Counted from the first letter of the stretch, positions 9,374 through 18,294 are shown. The stretch: 64,000 nt of DNA from Streptomyces toyocaensis (GCF_000725125.1 NZ_JFCB01000004.1:203577-267576); one strand, 5' to 3'. The notes: generated by a model from the letters alone, not told the origin. Numbers and translations: made by a program.

Positions 9374-10237
9374 CTACTTCGTCGCCCCCTGTGCGAACCC
9401 GTTGTAGATGTAGCGCTGCAGGAACAGGAAGACCACCAGGGTCGGGACGATCACCAGGACGGCTCCGGCGGAGATGTTCTCCCAGTGCGCGCCGAAGGGT
9501 CCCTTGAAGCGGAACAGGGCCGTGGACATGGTGCCGAGTTCCTCCGAGGGCATGTAGAGGAACGGGATGTAGAAGTCGTTGTACGTCGTGATGCCTTTGA
9601 TGATCACCACCGTCGCGATCGCCGGCTTCAGCAGCGGAAAGATGATCTTCCGGTAGATGGTGAAGGCGTTGGCGCCGTCCAGCCGCGCGGCCTCGTCCAG
9701 TGACGTGGGGATGCCCCTGACGAACTGGAGGAAGATGTAGATCGACACGATGTCGGTGCCCATGTAGAGCAGGATCGGCGCCCAGCGGGTGTCGAACAGG
9801 CCGAATCCGTTGACCACCTGGAAGGTGGCGACCTGGGTGGTGACACCGGGCACCAGGGTGGCGACCAGGAACCCCGCCATGACGAGCTTCTTGAAGCGGA
9901 AGTCGAAGCGGTCGATGGCGTAGGCCGTCATCGAGCCGATGATCACGGTACCCGTGATGGAGAACAGCAGGATGAAGGCCGTGTTGCCGAAGGCGGTCAG
10001 CAGGTGGCCGTCGTGGAAGGCCGTGGCGTAGTTGGAGAAGTTGAGCCAGTCGTCCGGCAGGGCCAGTGCGCCCCGGCCGTCCTGGATCTCCCCGTAGGAC
10101 TTCAGTGAGGTCAGGAAGACCACGGCGAGCGGAAGCAGCACGACGAGCGAGGCCACGGCCAGCGAGAGATACGTCAGCGTGGTGGCGATTCCGGGCCGCC
10201 GGCGTGAGGGGGTACGGGCGGGTGCGGTGAGGGTCAT
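9374..10237 (-). CDS. Carbohydrate ABC transporter permease, MalG type
   Basis: An inner-membrane permease of 287 residues, about six helices, with the EAA loop LDEAARLDGANAFTIYRKI that docks the ATPase. It ends NGFAQGATK, a common MalG-family C-terminus. Its ATG overlaps the stop of the upstream permease by 4 bases, and both follow a binding-protein gene. No ATPase gene is present; Streptomyces sugar importers of this class usually share the remote MsiK ATPase. The neighbours (beta-mannosidase, mannanase, ROK kinase) suggest manno-oligosaccharides as the substrate, which is inference from context. Confidence 0.9.
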   Translation of the reverse strand: MTLTAPARTPSRRRPGIATTLTYLSLAVASLVVLLPLAVVFLTSLKSYGEIQDGRGALALPDDWLNFSNYATAFHDGHLLTAFGNTAFILLFSITGTVIIGSMTAYAIDRFDFRFKKLVMAGFLVATLVPGVTTQVATFQVVNGFGLFDTRWAPILLYMGTDIVSIYIFLQFVRGIPTSLDEAARLDGANAFTIYRKIIFPLLKPAIATVVIIKGITTYNDFYIPFLYMPSEELGTMSTALFRFKGPFGAHWENISAGAVLVIVPTLVVFLFLQRYIYNGFAQGATK

Positions 10238-11211
10238 ACGAGATCAACCTTCTCGTCGGGCACGAGGCGGCGCTGGATCCAGGTGATCACCAGGATGATC
10301 GCCAGCAGCACCACGGCGCAGGCCGAGGCCAGACCGGTCTTGTTGAACTGGAAGGCGAACTTGACCGTCTGGATCACGAAGGTCGACGTTCCCGTCGCGC
10401 CGCCGGTCATGATGTACGGGATCTCGAACACGGAGAGGGAGCCGGAGATCGCCAGGATGACGCTGAGGCTCAGCACCGGGCGGATGCTCGGCGCGATGAT
10501 GTGCTTGAACTGCTTCCAGCGGCTCGCGCCGTCGAGCTGGGCCGCCTCGTAGAGCTCGCCGGGGATCGACTGGATCGCGCCGAGGAACAGCACGAAGTTC
10601 AGGCCGGTGAAGCGCCATACGGAGACGCCGGCCAGCGAGGTGTTCGCCGAATCGGGGCTGCCGAGCCAGGCGTGATCGGTACTCACCCCGAACCAGCTCA
10701 GTACCGAGTCGAGGGTGCCGCCGTCCTGGAAGAAGTAGAGGAAGACGAAGCCGATCGCCACCCCGTTGATCAGGTACGGGAAGAACAGGATGCCTTTGAA
10801 CAGGTTCCTGAAGCGCAGGTCGAAGCTGAGCACCGTGGCGAAGTACAGGGCGACGGCGATCTGAACGACCGACGCGGCCAGGTAGTAGAGGCTCACCCCG
10901 AAGACCCGGAAGATCTCCGGCCGGGTGAGGAGCTCCGTGTAGTTCTCGGTGCCGACGAAGTTCCGGTCGGGGCTGATGCCGTCCCAGTCGGTGAGGCTGT
11001 AGAACAGCATGTTGCCCACGGGCACGTACGTGAACGTGATCAACAAGGTCAGGGGGGCCACCAGGAACAGCCAGGGCGTGAGCCGGCGCAGGGGTTGCTG
11101 CCGCCAGGAGCGCCCGCTCGGGGCGGCACTGTGCCGGGGGCGGCGGCCCGGGGGCGGGCCGTCCTTGGTGACCGGATCGGGCGGTGCTGCGGTGGAAGCG
11201 GTTCGGGTCAT
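10234..11211 (-). CDS. Carbohydrate ABC transporter permease, MalF type
   Basis: A 325-residue permease with a disordered Pro/Arg-rich N-terminus, then 'PWLFLVAPLTLLITFTYVP' as the first helix and an EAA loop ELYEAAQLDGASRWKQFKHI near residue 215. It forms the heterodimeric channel with the MalG-type partner. The gene lies about 100 bases after the binding-protein gene and overlaps the next permease, so the three form one operon read leftward from the divergent promoter region at 12635-12904. Start chosen at ATG 11211; a later start is possible because the first 30 residues are low complexity. Confidence 0.9.
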   Translation of the reverse strand: MTRTASTAAPPDPVTKDGPPPGRRPRHSAAPSGRSWRQQPLRRLTPWLFLVAPLTLLITFTYVPVGNMLFYSLTDWDGISPDRNFVGTENYTELLTRPEIFRVFGVSLYYLAASVVQIAVALYFATVLSFDLRFRNLFKGILFFPYLINGVAIGFVFLYFFQDGGTLDSVLSWFGVSTDHAWLGSPDSANTSLAGVSVWRFTGLNFVLFLGAIQSIPGELYEAAQLDGASRWKQFKHIIAPSIRPVLSLSVILAISGSLSVFEIPYIMTGGATGTSTFVIQTVKFAFQFNKTGLASACAVVLLAIILVITWIQRRLVPDEKVDLV

Positions 11212-11308
11212 GGGAGGCCGGGGCCTTTCGTCATCCGCTGGGCGCTGGGAAGTGTGCCGGGTCCCGGCCGGTGGACCGCACGCGGGCCGGGACCCGGCGT
11301 CGGCCGGG

Positions 11309-12634
11309 TCAGGAACCGGCCGTCCGCCTCGCCTCGGACCAGCGCTTGTTCAGTTCGCCGAAGTAGTCCTGGAGCGAGCCCTCCTGGGCGCCCCGAGCGA
11401 TGTCGACGAGCTTGCGGCGATAGTCCTGCGCGTTGATGCCGATCTCCGAGGCGTCGTCGATCGCGTTGACCTCCGCCGTCTTCCTCTCGGAACGCTCCAC
11501 CAACTTGACATCGTTGTCAGCGTATTCCCTCAGGGTCTTCGGCAGGGGCTCCTTCAGGAGTGCGGAGACCACACCCTCCTTCGCCGAGTAGCCGGACTTC
11601 TCGGTGAACCAGTCGATCCAGGCCCGGGCCGCGCCCTTGTTGTCCGAATGGATGTTGACGGCCTGCTGGTAGTCGGAGACCAGAGTGGCGCAGAACTGGC
11701 CGTTCTTCTGGAACGGGACCGGCATGAAGCCGATGTCGTCGGGGTTCCGGCCCGCCTTCTCGGCGGCGGCCCGCATCTGGCTGACCGACCAGTTGCCGAG
11801 CAGCATGCTGCCGACCTCGCCCTTGGCCAGGAGGGTCTTGGAGCTCTCCCAGTTGGTGGTGGTCGGGTCCTTCTCGGAGAGCTCGCGGTCGACGATGTCG
11901 TGGAGCAGGGTGTCCAGCATGTGGAGGTCGGTGGCCTTGCCCCAGGGTTCGTCCATGGCGGCGAGCTTGTCGGAGGCCTGGGTGTCGCAGCTGACCGAGC
12001 CGACGCCGTTGGTCCACTGGTCGCCCAGCGGCCAGCCGTCCTTGAAGTTCGTGTAGTAGGGGGTGGCGCCGGTCTCGTCCCTGATCTTCTCCAGGTCGTC
12101 GAGGAACTGCTCGGGGGTCGTCGGCCAGTCGATGATCCCGGCCTTCTTCCACAGGGGCTTGTTGTAGACGAAGCCGTTGGCCGTGCCGAAGGTGGCGATG
12201 CCGTACACCTTGCCGTCGACGTCGGTCCGGTCGGTGAAGCGGTAGGTGTCCTTCATGGTGCCGGTGCTGCCCAGTGGTGCGAAGAACGTGGGGTAGTCGC
12301 CCTTGGAGACGGACGACGGGATCAGCAGGACGTCGCCGTAGTTCTCCGTGTTCATGCGGATCTTCACCTCCCCCTCGTAGTCGGTGATGCCCTCGAACTC
12401 GACCTTGACATCGGGGTAGGTCTTGTTGAACTCCGCGGCGTACTTCTTCATGGTCCCGTCCTGCACCAGATCGGTGCGGTTGGTCAGAACCGTGATGTCC
12501 CCCGAGACGCTGTCCGGGTTGACCGGTGCGACGGCCGTCTCGTTCGGGTCCGCGTTCCCGCTGCCTCCGCTGCACCCTGCGACGGTCAGCATCGCGGTGG
12601 CCAGCAGAGCGGCGCTCAGCGCTTTCTTCCCCAT
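11309..12634 (-). CDS. Extracellular sugar-binding lipoprotein of the ABC transporter
   Basis: A 441-residue solute-binding protein of the extracellular family 1 type. It has a lipoprotein signal with lipobox LTVAGC and Cys21 as the lipidated residue. The body has the usual features of sugar-binding proteins (DVLLIPSSV, an FVYNKPLWKKAGI strand, a WSVSQM helix). It captures the oligosaccharide outside the cell and delivers it to the two downstream permeases. It is the first gene of the leftward operon. The 270-base region upstream, shared with the beta-mannosidase gene, carries two ACCGGTNNAG sites, so the importer and mannosidase are probably controlled by the same LacI-family repressor. Confidence 0.9.
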   Translation of the reverse strand: MGKKALSAALLATAMLTVAGCSGGSGNADPNETAVAPVNPDSVSGDITVLTNRTDLVQDGTMKKYAAEFNKTYPDVKVEFEGITDYEGEVKIRMNTENYGDVLLIPSSVSKGDYPTFFAPLGSTGTMKDTYRFTDRTDVDGKVYGIATFGTANGFVYNKPLWKKAGIIDWPTTPEQFLDDLEKIRDETGATPYYTNFKDGWPLGDQWTNGVGSVSCDTQASDKLAAMDEPWGKATDLHMLDTLLHDIVDRELSEKDPTTTNWESSKTLLAKGEVGSMLLGNWSVSQMRAAAEKAGRNPDDIGFMPVPFQKNGQFCATLVSDYQQAVNIHSDNKGAARAWIDWFTEKSGYSAKEGVVSALLKEPLPKTLREYADNDVKLVERSERKTAEVNAIDDASEIGINAQDYRRKLVDIARGAQEGSLQDYFGELNKRWSEARRTAGS

Positions 12635-12701
12635 GGGCCCAACTCCTCCATTGGATTACGGCTCGGGCTGCGGTGGTTGTCGGCGACTATGTCAGCCGCG
12701 A

Positions 12702-12715
12702 GTGAACCGGTAAAG
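12702..12715. promoter_or_regulatory. Probable LacI-type operator 1 (ACCGGTNNAG)
   Basis: GTGAACCGGTAAAG, centred on ACCGGT at 12706-12711, lies about 70 bases upstream of the binding-protein gene in the divergent promoter region. The same ACCGGTNNAG core recurs at 12829, 18285 and 18397. The CG-centred near-palindrome is typical of LacI-family sites. Confidence 0.5.
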
Positions 12716-12824
12716 CTGAGCGGCTCGTCGAGATGCTCAATCGTTACATGGCTCGGAGGGAATACTCCCCTTAGATGTGCTTCACCTGGGCTTTCTTGTG
12801 GATTTCTCGTTGCGATGGTCGGGA

Positions 12825-12838
12825 CTAGACCGGTTCAG
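12825..12838. promoter_or_regulatory. Probable LacI-type operator 2 (ACCGGTNNAG)
   Basis: CTAGACCGGTTCAG lies about 70 bases before the beta-mannosidase start. Paired with operator 1, it would let one repressor silence both the leftward transporter operon and the rightward mannosidase-regulator operon. Confidence 0.5.
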
Positions 12839-12904
12839 CTCTCTGGCGTTAGGTTGAGCTGCGCTGCACACGAAAACAGGCCCGTCCCGCCGAAGGAGCC
12901 GCAC

Positions 12905-15370
12905 ATGAAGGAAGCCGTCCAGCTCACCGAGGGCTGGAGCCTCGACCACGACGGGAACCCGCTTCCCGCCCGGGTTCCGGGCTGCGTCCACACCGATCTG
13001 CTCGCGGCCGGCCTGATCCCTGATCCCTTCCTCGGGCTCAACGAGTCCGAGGTGGCCTGGGTGGGCCGCCGCGCCTGGACCTACACCCGGCACGTGGACC
13101 CCGCCGAGACGGCAGCGGGGCACCATGAGCGCACCGACCTCGTCTTCGACGGCCTGGACACCGCCGCCGTGATCACATTCGGCGGCCACGAGATCGGCCG
13201 GACCCGGAACATGCACCGGCGCCACCGCTTCGACGTCACCGGGCGGAGCGGTCTGCTGCGCGTCGCCTTCGGGTCCGCCTACGACGAGGCCGAAGCGGTC
13301 CGCGCCCTGACCGGGGAGCGCCCGAACGTCTATCCCGAGCCGTTCCAGTACATCCGCAAGATGGCGTGCAGCTTCGGCTGGGACTGGGGGCCGACGCTGG
13401 TCACGGCGGGCATGTGGCGCCCGGTCCGGCTGGAGCGCTGGTCGACGGCCCGCCTGGCAGAGGTGCGTCCCCTGGTGACGGTCCGCGGCGGCGCGGGGCG
13501 CGTCGAGGTGCACATCGACGTCGAGCGCACCGGCCGGGGCGCGGACCGCCGCCTCGAAGTGAGCGCCCGGGTCGGCGGCGTGCAGGCCCGCGGCGCGGTG
13601 GACGGGAGCCGGGCCGTCCTGACCCTCGACGTGCCGGATCCCGACCTGTGGTGGCCGCGCGGGTACGGCGAGCAGCCCTTGTACGACCTGGACGTGACGC
13701 TGACGGACCTGGGCGCCGGAGGCCGCCCGCTCGACTCCTGGTCGCGCCGGATCGGGTTCCGGGACGTGACACTGGACCGCTCCGCCGACGAACACGGCAC
13801 GGGCTTCACCTTCGTGGTCAACGGCGTACCCGTCTTCGCCCGCGGGGTGAACTGGATCCCCGACGACGTCCTTCCCTCCCGCGTCACCCCCGGCCGCTAC
13901 CGCACGCGGCTGCAGCAGGCCGCCGACGCCGGCGTCGACCTGGTGCGGATCTGGGGTGGTGGCATCTACGAGGACGACGCCTTCTACGACATCTGTGACG
14001 AGCTGGGCCTCATGGTCTGGCAGGACTTCCTCTTCGCCTGCGCCGCCTATCCCGAGGAGCAGCCGCTGCGCGGCGAGGTGGAGGCCGAGGCGCGCGACAA
14101 CGTTGTCCGGCTGATGCCGCACCCCAGCCTCGTGCTGTGGAACGGCAACAACGAGAACCTGTGGGGCTTTCGCGACTGGGACTGGGAGCGCGCCCTGGCG
14201 GGCGACTCGTGGGGCGGGGGGTACTACCTGGACCTGTTGCCGCGCGTCGTGGCCGAACTCGACCCCACCCGCGCCTACACGGCAGGAAGCCCCTGGTCCG
14301 GCTCCTGGGACCACCACCCCAACGACCCCGCGCACGGCACCCACCATTCCTGGGAGGTGTGGAACCGCCGTGACTACGCCGAGTACCGCGACTCGGTGCC
14401 GCGCTTCGTGGCGGAGTTCGGCTGGCAGGCGCCGCCCGCGGTGGCGACCCTCCGGCGGGCGCTGCCGGGGGAGCGCCTCGGCCCGGAATCGCCCGGCATG
14501 CTGCACCACCAGAAGGCCGAGGACGGCAACGGAAAGCTGAACCGGGGTATCGCCCGGCACTTTCCGCTCCCCGGGAACGACTTCGACCGCTGGCACTACC
14601 TCGCCCAGGTCGTGCAGGCGCGCGCGGTCGCCGCCGGGATCGAGCACTGGCGGTCGCACTGGCCGGTGTGCGCCGGCACCGTGGTCTGGCAGCTCAACGA
14701 CTGCTGGCCGGTCAGTTCCTGGTCCGCCGTGGACGGCGACGGGCGCCTCAAGCCGCTGTACCACGAGCTGCGCCGGGTCTACGCCGACCGTCTGCTGACC
14801 CTCCGGCCCGGGGCCGACGCTCCGGTGCTCGCCGTGGTCAACCAGTCCGCCGAGCCGTGGCCCGTCACCGTGACGCTGCGGCGCATGCGGGCCGACGGCA
14901 CCATGATGGCGGAAGAGGTGCTCGACCTGACCGTTCCCGCACGCCAGGTGCACCGGCAGACCGTGCCCGGCGGCCTGGCCCCGGACGCGCGGTCCGCCGA
15001 GGAGTACCTCGTCGCGGACGCGTGGGGGTCCCCCCGCCCGAGCGGAGCCGGGAGTGGGGGAGGTCTGCGCGCCGTGCACTTCCCGCTCGCCGACAAGGAC
15101 TTCGCCTACCCGGCCCCGCAGTACGACGTCGTCGTGGAGACCCCCGTCGGCGGCGGCTCGGGTGAGGGTAGTGTCGAGGTCGTGGTCACTGCGCACACCC
15201 TGGTACGGGACCTCCTCCTCCAAGCCGACCGGCTCGGGCCGGACGCGGTCTGCGACTCCGGACTGCGCACCCTGCTGCCGGGCGAGCGAGCCCGTCTCCG
15301 GGTGAGGGGAGCCGCCGAAACCGGTGCCAACGCCGTGCGCGCCGCCCTCTTCTGCGTGGAACCGTCGTGA
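12905..15370 (+). CDS. Glycoside hydrolase family 2 beta-mannosidase
   Basis: An 821-residue cytoplasmic enzyme (no signal peptide) that should release mannose from the non-reducing ends of imported beta-manno-oligosaccharides. The N-terminal sugar-binding domain contains SFGWDWGPTLVTAG and is followed by the beta-sandwich and TIM barrel. The acid/base is Glu417 in LWNGNNEN and the likely nucleophile is Glu504 in VAEFGW. WQLNDCWPV near residue 600 is also characteristic of GH2 mannosidases. ATG 12905 was chosen because the GH2 homology starts there, about 10 bases after a GAAGGAG ribosome-binding site. The stop overlaps the LacI gene's GTG. An in-frame Gly/Ser/Pro-rich insertion near residue 708 comes from a GC-rich repeat element. 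Family length is about 800-850. Confidence 0.92.
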   Translation: MKEAVQLTEGWSLDHDGNPLPARVPGCVHTDLLAAGLIPDPFLGLNESEVAWVGRRAWTYTRHVDPAETAAGHHERTDLVFDGLDTAAVITFGGHEIGRTRNMHRRHRFDVTGRSGLLRVAFGSAYDEAEAVRALTGERPNVYPEPFQYIRKMACSFGWDWGPTLVTAGMWRPVRLERWSTARLAEVRPLVTVRGGAGRVEVHIDVERTGRGADRRLEVSARVGGVQARGAVDGSRAVLTLDVPDPDLWWPRGYGEQPLYDLDVTLTDLGAGGRPLDSWSRRIGFRDVTLDRSADEHGTGFTFVVNGVPVFARGVNWIPDDVLPSRVTPGRYRTRLQQAADAGVDLVRIWGGGIYEDDAFYDICDELGLMVWQDFLFACAAYPEEQPLRGEVEAEARDNVVRLMPHPSLVLWNGNNENLWGFRDWDWERALAGDSWGGGYYLDLLPRVVAELDPTRAYTAGSPWSGSWDHHPNDPAHGTHHSWEVWNRRDYAEYRDSVPRFVAEFGWQAPPAVATLRRALPGERLGPESPGMLHHQKAEDGNGKLNRGIARHFPLPGNDFDRWHYLAQVVQARAVAAGIEHWRSHWPVCAGTVVWQLNDCWPVSSWSAVDGDGRLKPLYHELRRVYADRLLTLRPGADAPVLAVVNQSAEPWPVTVTLRRMRADGTMMAEEVLDLTVPARQVHRQTVPGGLAPDARSAEEYLVADAWGSPRPSGAGSGGGLRAVHFPLADKDFAYPAPQYDVVVETPVGGGSGEGSVEVVVTAHTLVRDLLLQADRLGPDAVCDSGLRTLLPGERARLRVRGAAETGANAVRAALFCVEPS
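15023..15063. repeat. REP-like GC palindromic element inside the mannosidase gene
   Basis: The segment starts TGGGGGTCCCCCC, has a central CGAGCGGAGCCGGGAG, and ends TGGGGGAG. It resembles the short GC-rich palindromic elements scattered in Streptomyces intergenic regions. Here it is in frame and encodes a Ser/Pro/Gly stretch (SPRPSGAGSGGG) between otherwise contiguous protein segments (DAWG and LRAVHF). Confidence 0.5.
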
Positions 15371-16395
15371 GCGCACCGCCGGAACGCGTCACCATCAAGG
15401 ACGTCGCCGCGGCCGCCGGCGTGTCCAAGGGCGCGGTGTCGCTGGCGTTCAACCACAAGCCGGGAGTGTCCGAGGCCACCCGGGACCGCATCTTCGCGGC
15501 GGCCCGGCAGCTGGGCTGGGCTCCGAACTCCTCCGCGCGCAACCTGTCCCGTAAATCGGCCGACGCCATCGGGCTGGCCGTCTGCCGGCCGGCCCGGCTG
15601 CTGGGGCTGGAGCCCTTCTACATGGAGTTCATCTCCGGCATCGAGAGCGTGCTCGTCGAACACGACTGCTCTCTGCTGCTGCGCCTGGTGGGCTCACTGG
15701 ACGAGGAGATCCAGCTCCAGCAGCGCTGGTGGAGGGAGCGCCAGGTGGGCGGCTCGATCCTCGTCGACTTCCACCGGCGGGACCCGCGGGTGGAGCCGCT
15801 GCGGAAGCTCGGACTGCCGGCCGTGGGCGTGGGCCACCCGGATCTCACCGGCGGCTTCCCGTCGTTGTGGACCGACGACGCCACCGCCGTGGCCGAGGCC
15901 GTGCGCTATCTGGCGGCCCTCGGCCACCGGCGGATCGCCCGCGTGGGTGGGCCCACCGGCCTGGGGCACAGCGCCATCCGCGCGGACGCCTTCGAGCGGA
16001 CGATGCGGGAACTCGGCCTGAGCGGCGGCCGGCACGTCGAGACGGGATTCTCGGGGGACGAGGGGGCCCGGGCGACCCGGATGCTGCTCCTGGCGACGGA
16101 CCGTCCCACGGCGATCGTCTACGACAACGACATCATGGCCGTCGCCGGACTGGGCGTGGCCACCGAGATGGGTGTCTCCGTGCCGGACGATCTGTCCCTG
16201 CTGGCCTGGGACGACTCCCAGCTGTGCCGGCTGACGCATCCGACCCTGACGGCGATGAGCCACGACGTGCACGGATTCGGCGCCGAGGCGGCACGGGTCC
16301 TCTTCGACGTGATCGCGGGCAAGGAGGTCGCCTCCCGGCCGGTGTCGACCCCCTCGCTGGTACCGCGGGGGTCGACCGCGCCTCCACGCCGGTAG
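15367..16395 (+). CDS. LacI-family transcriptional regulator of mannoside genes
   Basis: A 342-residue repressor. The DNA-binding N-terminus reads VTIKDVAAAAGVSKGAVSLAFN, followed by the hinge helix (SSARNLSRKSADAIGL) and a periplasmic-binding-protein-like effector domain (WTDDATAVAEAV, ALGHRRIARVGG). Its GTG overlaps the beta-mannosidase stop, so it is co-transcribed and probably senses a product of mannan breakdown. It is the best candidate for binding the ACCGGTNNAG sites near 12706, 12829, 18285 and 18397, which would also make it autoregulatory. A rho-independent hairpin follows 20 bases after its stop. The effector sugar cannot be read from sequence. Confidence 0.92.
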   Translation: MSAPPERVTIKDVAAAAGVSKGAVSLAFNHKPGVSEATRDRIFAAARQLGWAPNSSARNLSRKSADAIGLAVCRPARLLGLEPFYMEFISGIESVLVEHDCSLLLRLVGSLDEEIQLQQRWWRERQVGGSILVDFHRRDPRVEPLRKLGLPAVGVGHPDLTGGFPSLWTDDATAVAEAVRYLAALGHRRIARVGGPTGLGHSAIRADAFERTMRELGLSGGRHVETGFSGDEGARATRMLLLATDRPTAIVYDNDIMAVAGLGVATEMGVSVPDDLSLLAWDDSQLCRLTHPTLTAMSHDVHGFGAEAARVLFDVIAGKEVASRPVSTPSLVPRGSTAPPRR

Positions 16396-16414
16396 GACCC
16401 GACGGGGACGAGGA

Positions 16415-16444
16415 GGGGCGTGGCTCGGTTCCGAGCCGCGCCCC
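16415..16444 (+). terminator. Strong hairpin terminator after the LacI gene
   Basis: GGGGCG-t-GGCTCGG, a TT loop, then CCGAGCC-g-CGCCCC: a 14-base stem with one mismatch, ending the mannosidase-regulator operon. Confidence 0.8.
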
Positions 16445-16831
16445 TTGCGTTCGCCCGCGCATGTCGCTTCCGCGCGGACCGGCCAGGGGACCCGGCGGAG
16501 GGCGACGGTGCCCCGGCAGGGACGCCGTCGTGGCCGTGCGGGTGTACGGCACTGCGGTGGGCGCGTGCGGACGCGGGACCGACGGCAACGGGTCCCGGGG
16601 TGTCGTCCGGATCGTGCCGGGCCGGCACGCGGCTCCGCCGCACGCGCTCCGCTCGGGCGGAGGAGGCGCCCCTGCGCGGGGCTCCACCGCCCCCGCTCGG
16701 CGCAGCCGCGCGACGCGGCTCCCTGGAGCCTGCCCGGTCCGGACGGCGTCCCGAGTCGCGTTCCCCGGCCGAGGACTCACTCCGGGCGAAGCGACGGCCC
16801 CGGCCGGGGGTGCCGGAAGAGGTGATCCTCC
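16445..16831. other. Gene-poor GC-rich gap between convergent genes
   Basis: Open frames run through on both strands only because GC is extreme; none has a recognisable domain, start signal or family match by eye. The region contains several GC-rich inverted repeats (for example GGCTCCCTGGAGCC near 16719) and a CGCTCGGGCGGAG patch resembling the GC-rich element found in the mannosidase gene. It may hold the terminator of the leftward ROK gene. Confidence 0.5.
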
Positions 16832-17788
16832 TCAGCCGGTGACGGCCGGGGCTCCGGCCGCGTGTGCCTGAAGGCGTGCCGCGGCGGCCGCTCCGACGAG
16901 CCCGGCGTCCCGCGCCAGCGCGGCGGGACGTACCTCCAGCCCGCGGGTGAAGCCGAGGGCCGCGAAGGCCCTCAGATGACGGCGCAGCGGACTGAACAGG
17001 ACGTCACCGGCCTGGGCGACACCACCACCGATCACGCACACCTCGATCTCCAGCAGCGTCGCACTGCCGGCGATCGCGGCGGCCAGCGCCTTGGCCGACC
17101 GGTCGTAGGAGGCCAGTGCGCGTTCGTCCCCCGCACGCGCCGCGGCGGCCACGGCGGCGGCCGTCGCCTCCGCACCGGCCGGTGGCCTCCAGCCCGACTG
17201 CACGGCGTGGCGGGCGATCGCCGTGCCGCTGGCGTACCCCTCGACGCAGCCCCGGGCGCCGCACGCACAGGGCGGGCCGTCCAGGTCCACGGAGATGTGG
17301 CCGATGTGCCCGGCGTTGCCGGAAGGGCCGGGGTGCAACCGGCCGTTCAGTACGAACCCCCCGCCCACCCCGGTCGAGACGACCATGCACAGGGCGTTGT
17401 CCAGCCCTCGGGCCGCGCCGAGCCAGTGCTCGGCGGCCGCCACCGCCACGGCGTCGCCCAGCAGCACCGGCTCGATGCCGTCGAACAGCATCGGGTGCGC
17501 ACGTACGCTGTCCACCAGGGGAAACGCCCGCCAACTCGGTATGTTCACAGGGCTGACGGTGCCTGCCGCCGTGTCGACGGGCCCGGCGCTGGCGATGCCC
17601 AGACCGGACACCGTGCCCCAGGCCGGGTGTGCGGCCAGCTCGTCGATGACCGCGTCCACCGTCCCCGCCATCCGCGCGGTCGACTCGCCTGCGGGTGTGG
17701 GCAGTTCGGCGCGCCGGATGACGGATCCCTCCTCGTCGATCAGGGCTCCCGCGATCTTCGTGCCTCCGATGTCCAGCGCGGCGTACAC
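16832..17788 (-). CDS. ROK-family sugar kinase
   Basis: A 318-residue ROK kinase, likely a glucokinase or mannokinase that phosphorylates hexose released by the mannosidase. The ATP-binding start is LDIGGTKIAG at residues 4-13. The ROK signature with the zinc motif is GHISVDLDGP followed by CACGARGC, and the sugar-binding loop ends in GCVEGYASG. There is no helix-turn-helix, so it is an enzyme rather than a ROK regulator. I chose GTG 17788 because AAGGAGGA lies 8 bases upstream and the fold begins there; the open frame itself runs back to 18307 with non-coding composition. A GACAACGTTGTC palindrome lies about 75 bases upstream. Confidence 0.9.
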   Translation of the reverse strand: MYAALDIGGTKIAGALIDEEGSVIRRAELPTPAGESTARMAGTVDAVIDELAAHPAWGTVSGLGIASAGPVDTAAGTVSPVNIPSWRAFPLVDSVRAHPMLFDGIEPVLLGDAVAVAAAEHWLGAARGLDNALCMVVSTGVGGGFVLNGRLHPGPSGNAGHIGHISVDLDGPPCACGARGCVEGYASGTAIARHAVQSGWRPPAGAEATAAAVAAAARAGDERALASYDRSAKALAAAIAGSATLLEIEVCVIGGGVAQAGDVLFSPLRRHLRAFAALGFTRGLEVRPAALARDAGLVGAAAAARLQAHAAGAPAVTG

Positions 17789-17861
17789 CTGTGGGCTCCT
17801 CCTTCCGGTCGGTGCCGGGGCGCGGCCCACCTGAGGTGCGGCCCGGTCGGCAGTGATGAGG

Positions 17862-17873
17862 GACAACGTTGTC
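17862..17873. promoter_or_regulatory. Palindromic operator GACAACGTTGTC, copy 1
   Basis: A perfect 12-base palindrome about 75 bases upstream of the ROK kinase start. The identical 12-mer recurs at 18578-18589 upstream of the mannanase, which argues for a shared repressor. The CG-centred shape suits a LacI-family protein. Confidence 0.5.
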
Positions 17874-17954
17874 TTCCTTTGCTTCCAGACGAATCCGTAC
17901 CCGGGTTCCCCCTCCTGCGGGCCCGTCCGTGCGGGCCGGGGCGTGAGGAGTCGG

Positions 17955-18260
17955 TTGCTTGCGGGCGACGCCGGTGCCGGCCACGGACAGCGTTCCGTCG
18001 CCCTGTGCCATGACGTCCTGGTCGGAGCCGGACAGGAAGCACGACGCGCCGGGCCCCAGTGACAGCTCGTGGCCTTCCGGGCCACGCAGCAGCGCCGAGC
18101 CGTCCAGGCACAGCACGATGCGGGGACCCGAGGACGGCGCGAGGAGCTCCGGCGGGCCGCCGAGTTCGGTCCCGTACAGGGCGAACTCCCGCGCGCACGT
18201 GGTGCCGAGCTCGCGTTCCGGAGCGGCCGCGACCACCTCGCGCAGTCGGAGGAGATGCAC
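17955..18260 (-). pseudogene. manA: Remnant of mannose-6-phosphate isomerase (C-terminal fragment)
   Basis: About 102 codons read as the C-terminal domain of class I mannose-6-phosphate isomerase: the REFALY strand, then GPRIVLCLDGSALL, then the jelly-roll LGPGASCFLSGSD. The catalytic N-terminal two thirds are absent: upstream of 18260 there is only promoter-like DNA, and after residue 102 the frame runs on with no sensible protein. It sits between the ROK kinase and the mannanase, where an isomerase making fructose-6-phosphate would fit the pathway. The piece is therefore most likely the scar of a deletion in the mannose operon. A short standalone cupin is less likely. Confidence 0.6.
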
Positions 18261-18280
18261 GGGACATACGGTATCCGCAA

Positions 18281-18294
18281 ATAAACCGGTATAG
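18281..18294. promoter_or_regulatory. Probable LacI-type operator 3 (ACCGGTNNAG)
   Basis: ATAAACCGGTATAG lies about 20 bases upstream of the manA remnant's start, where a repressor would block its old promoter. It is the most palindromic of the four ACCGGT sites. Confidence 0.5.

Noticed and set aside
11009..12904. Open frame extending the beta-mannosidase upstream to 11009
   Set aside because: It overlaps the binding-protein and permease genes on the other strand; GH2 homology and a ribosome-binding site place the start at 12905.
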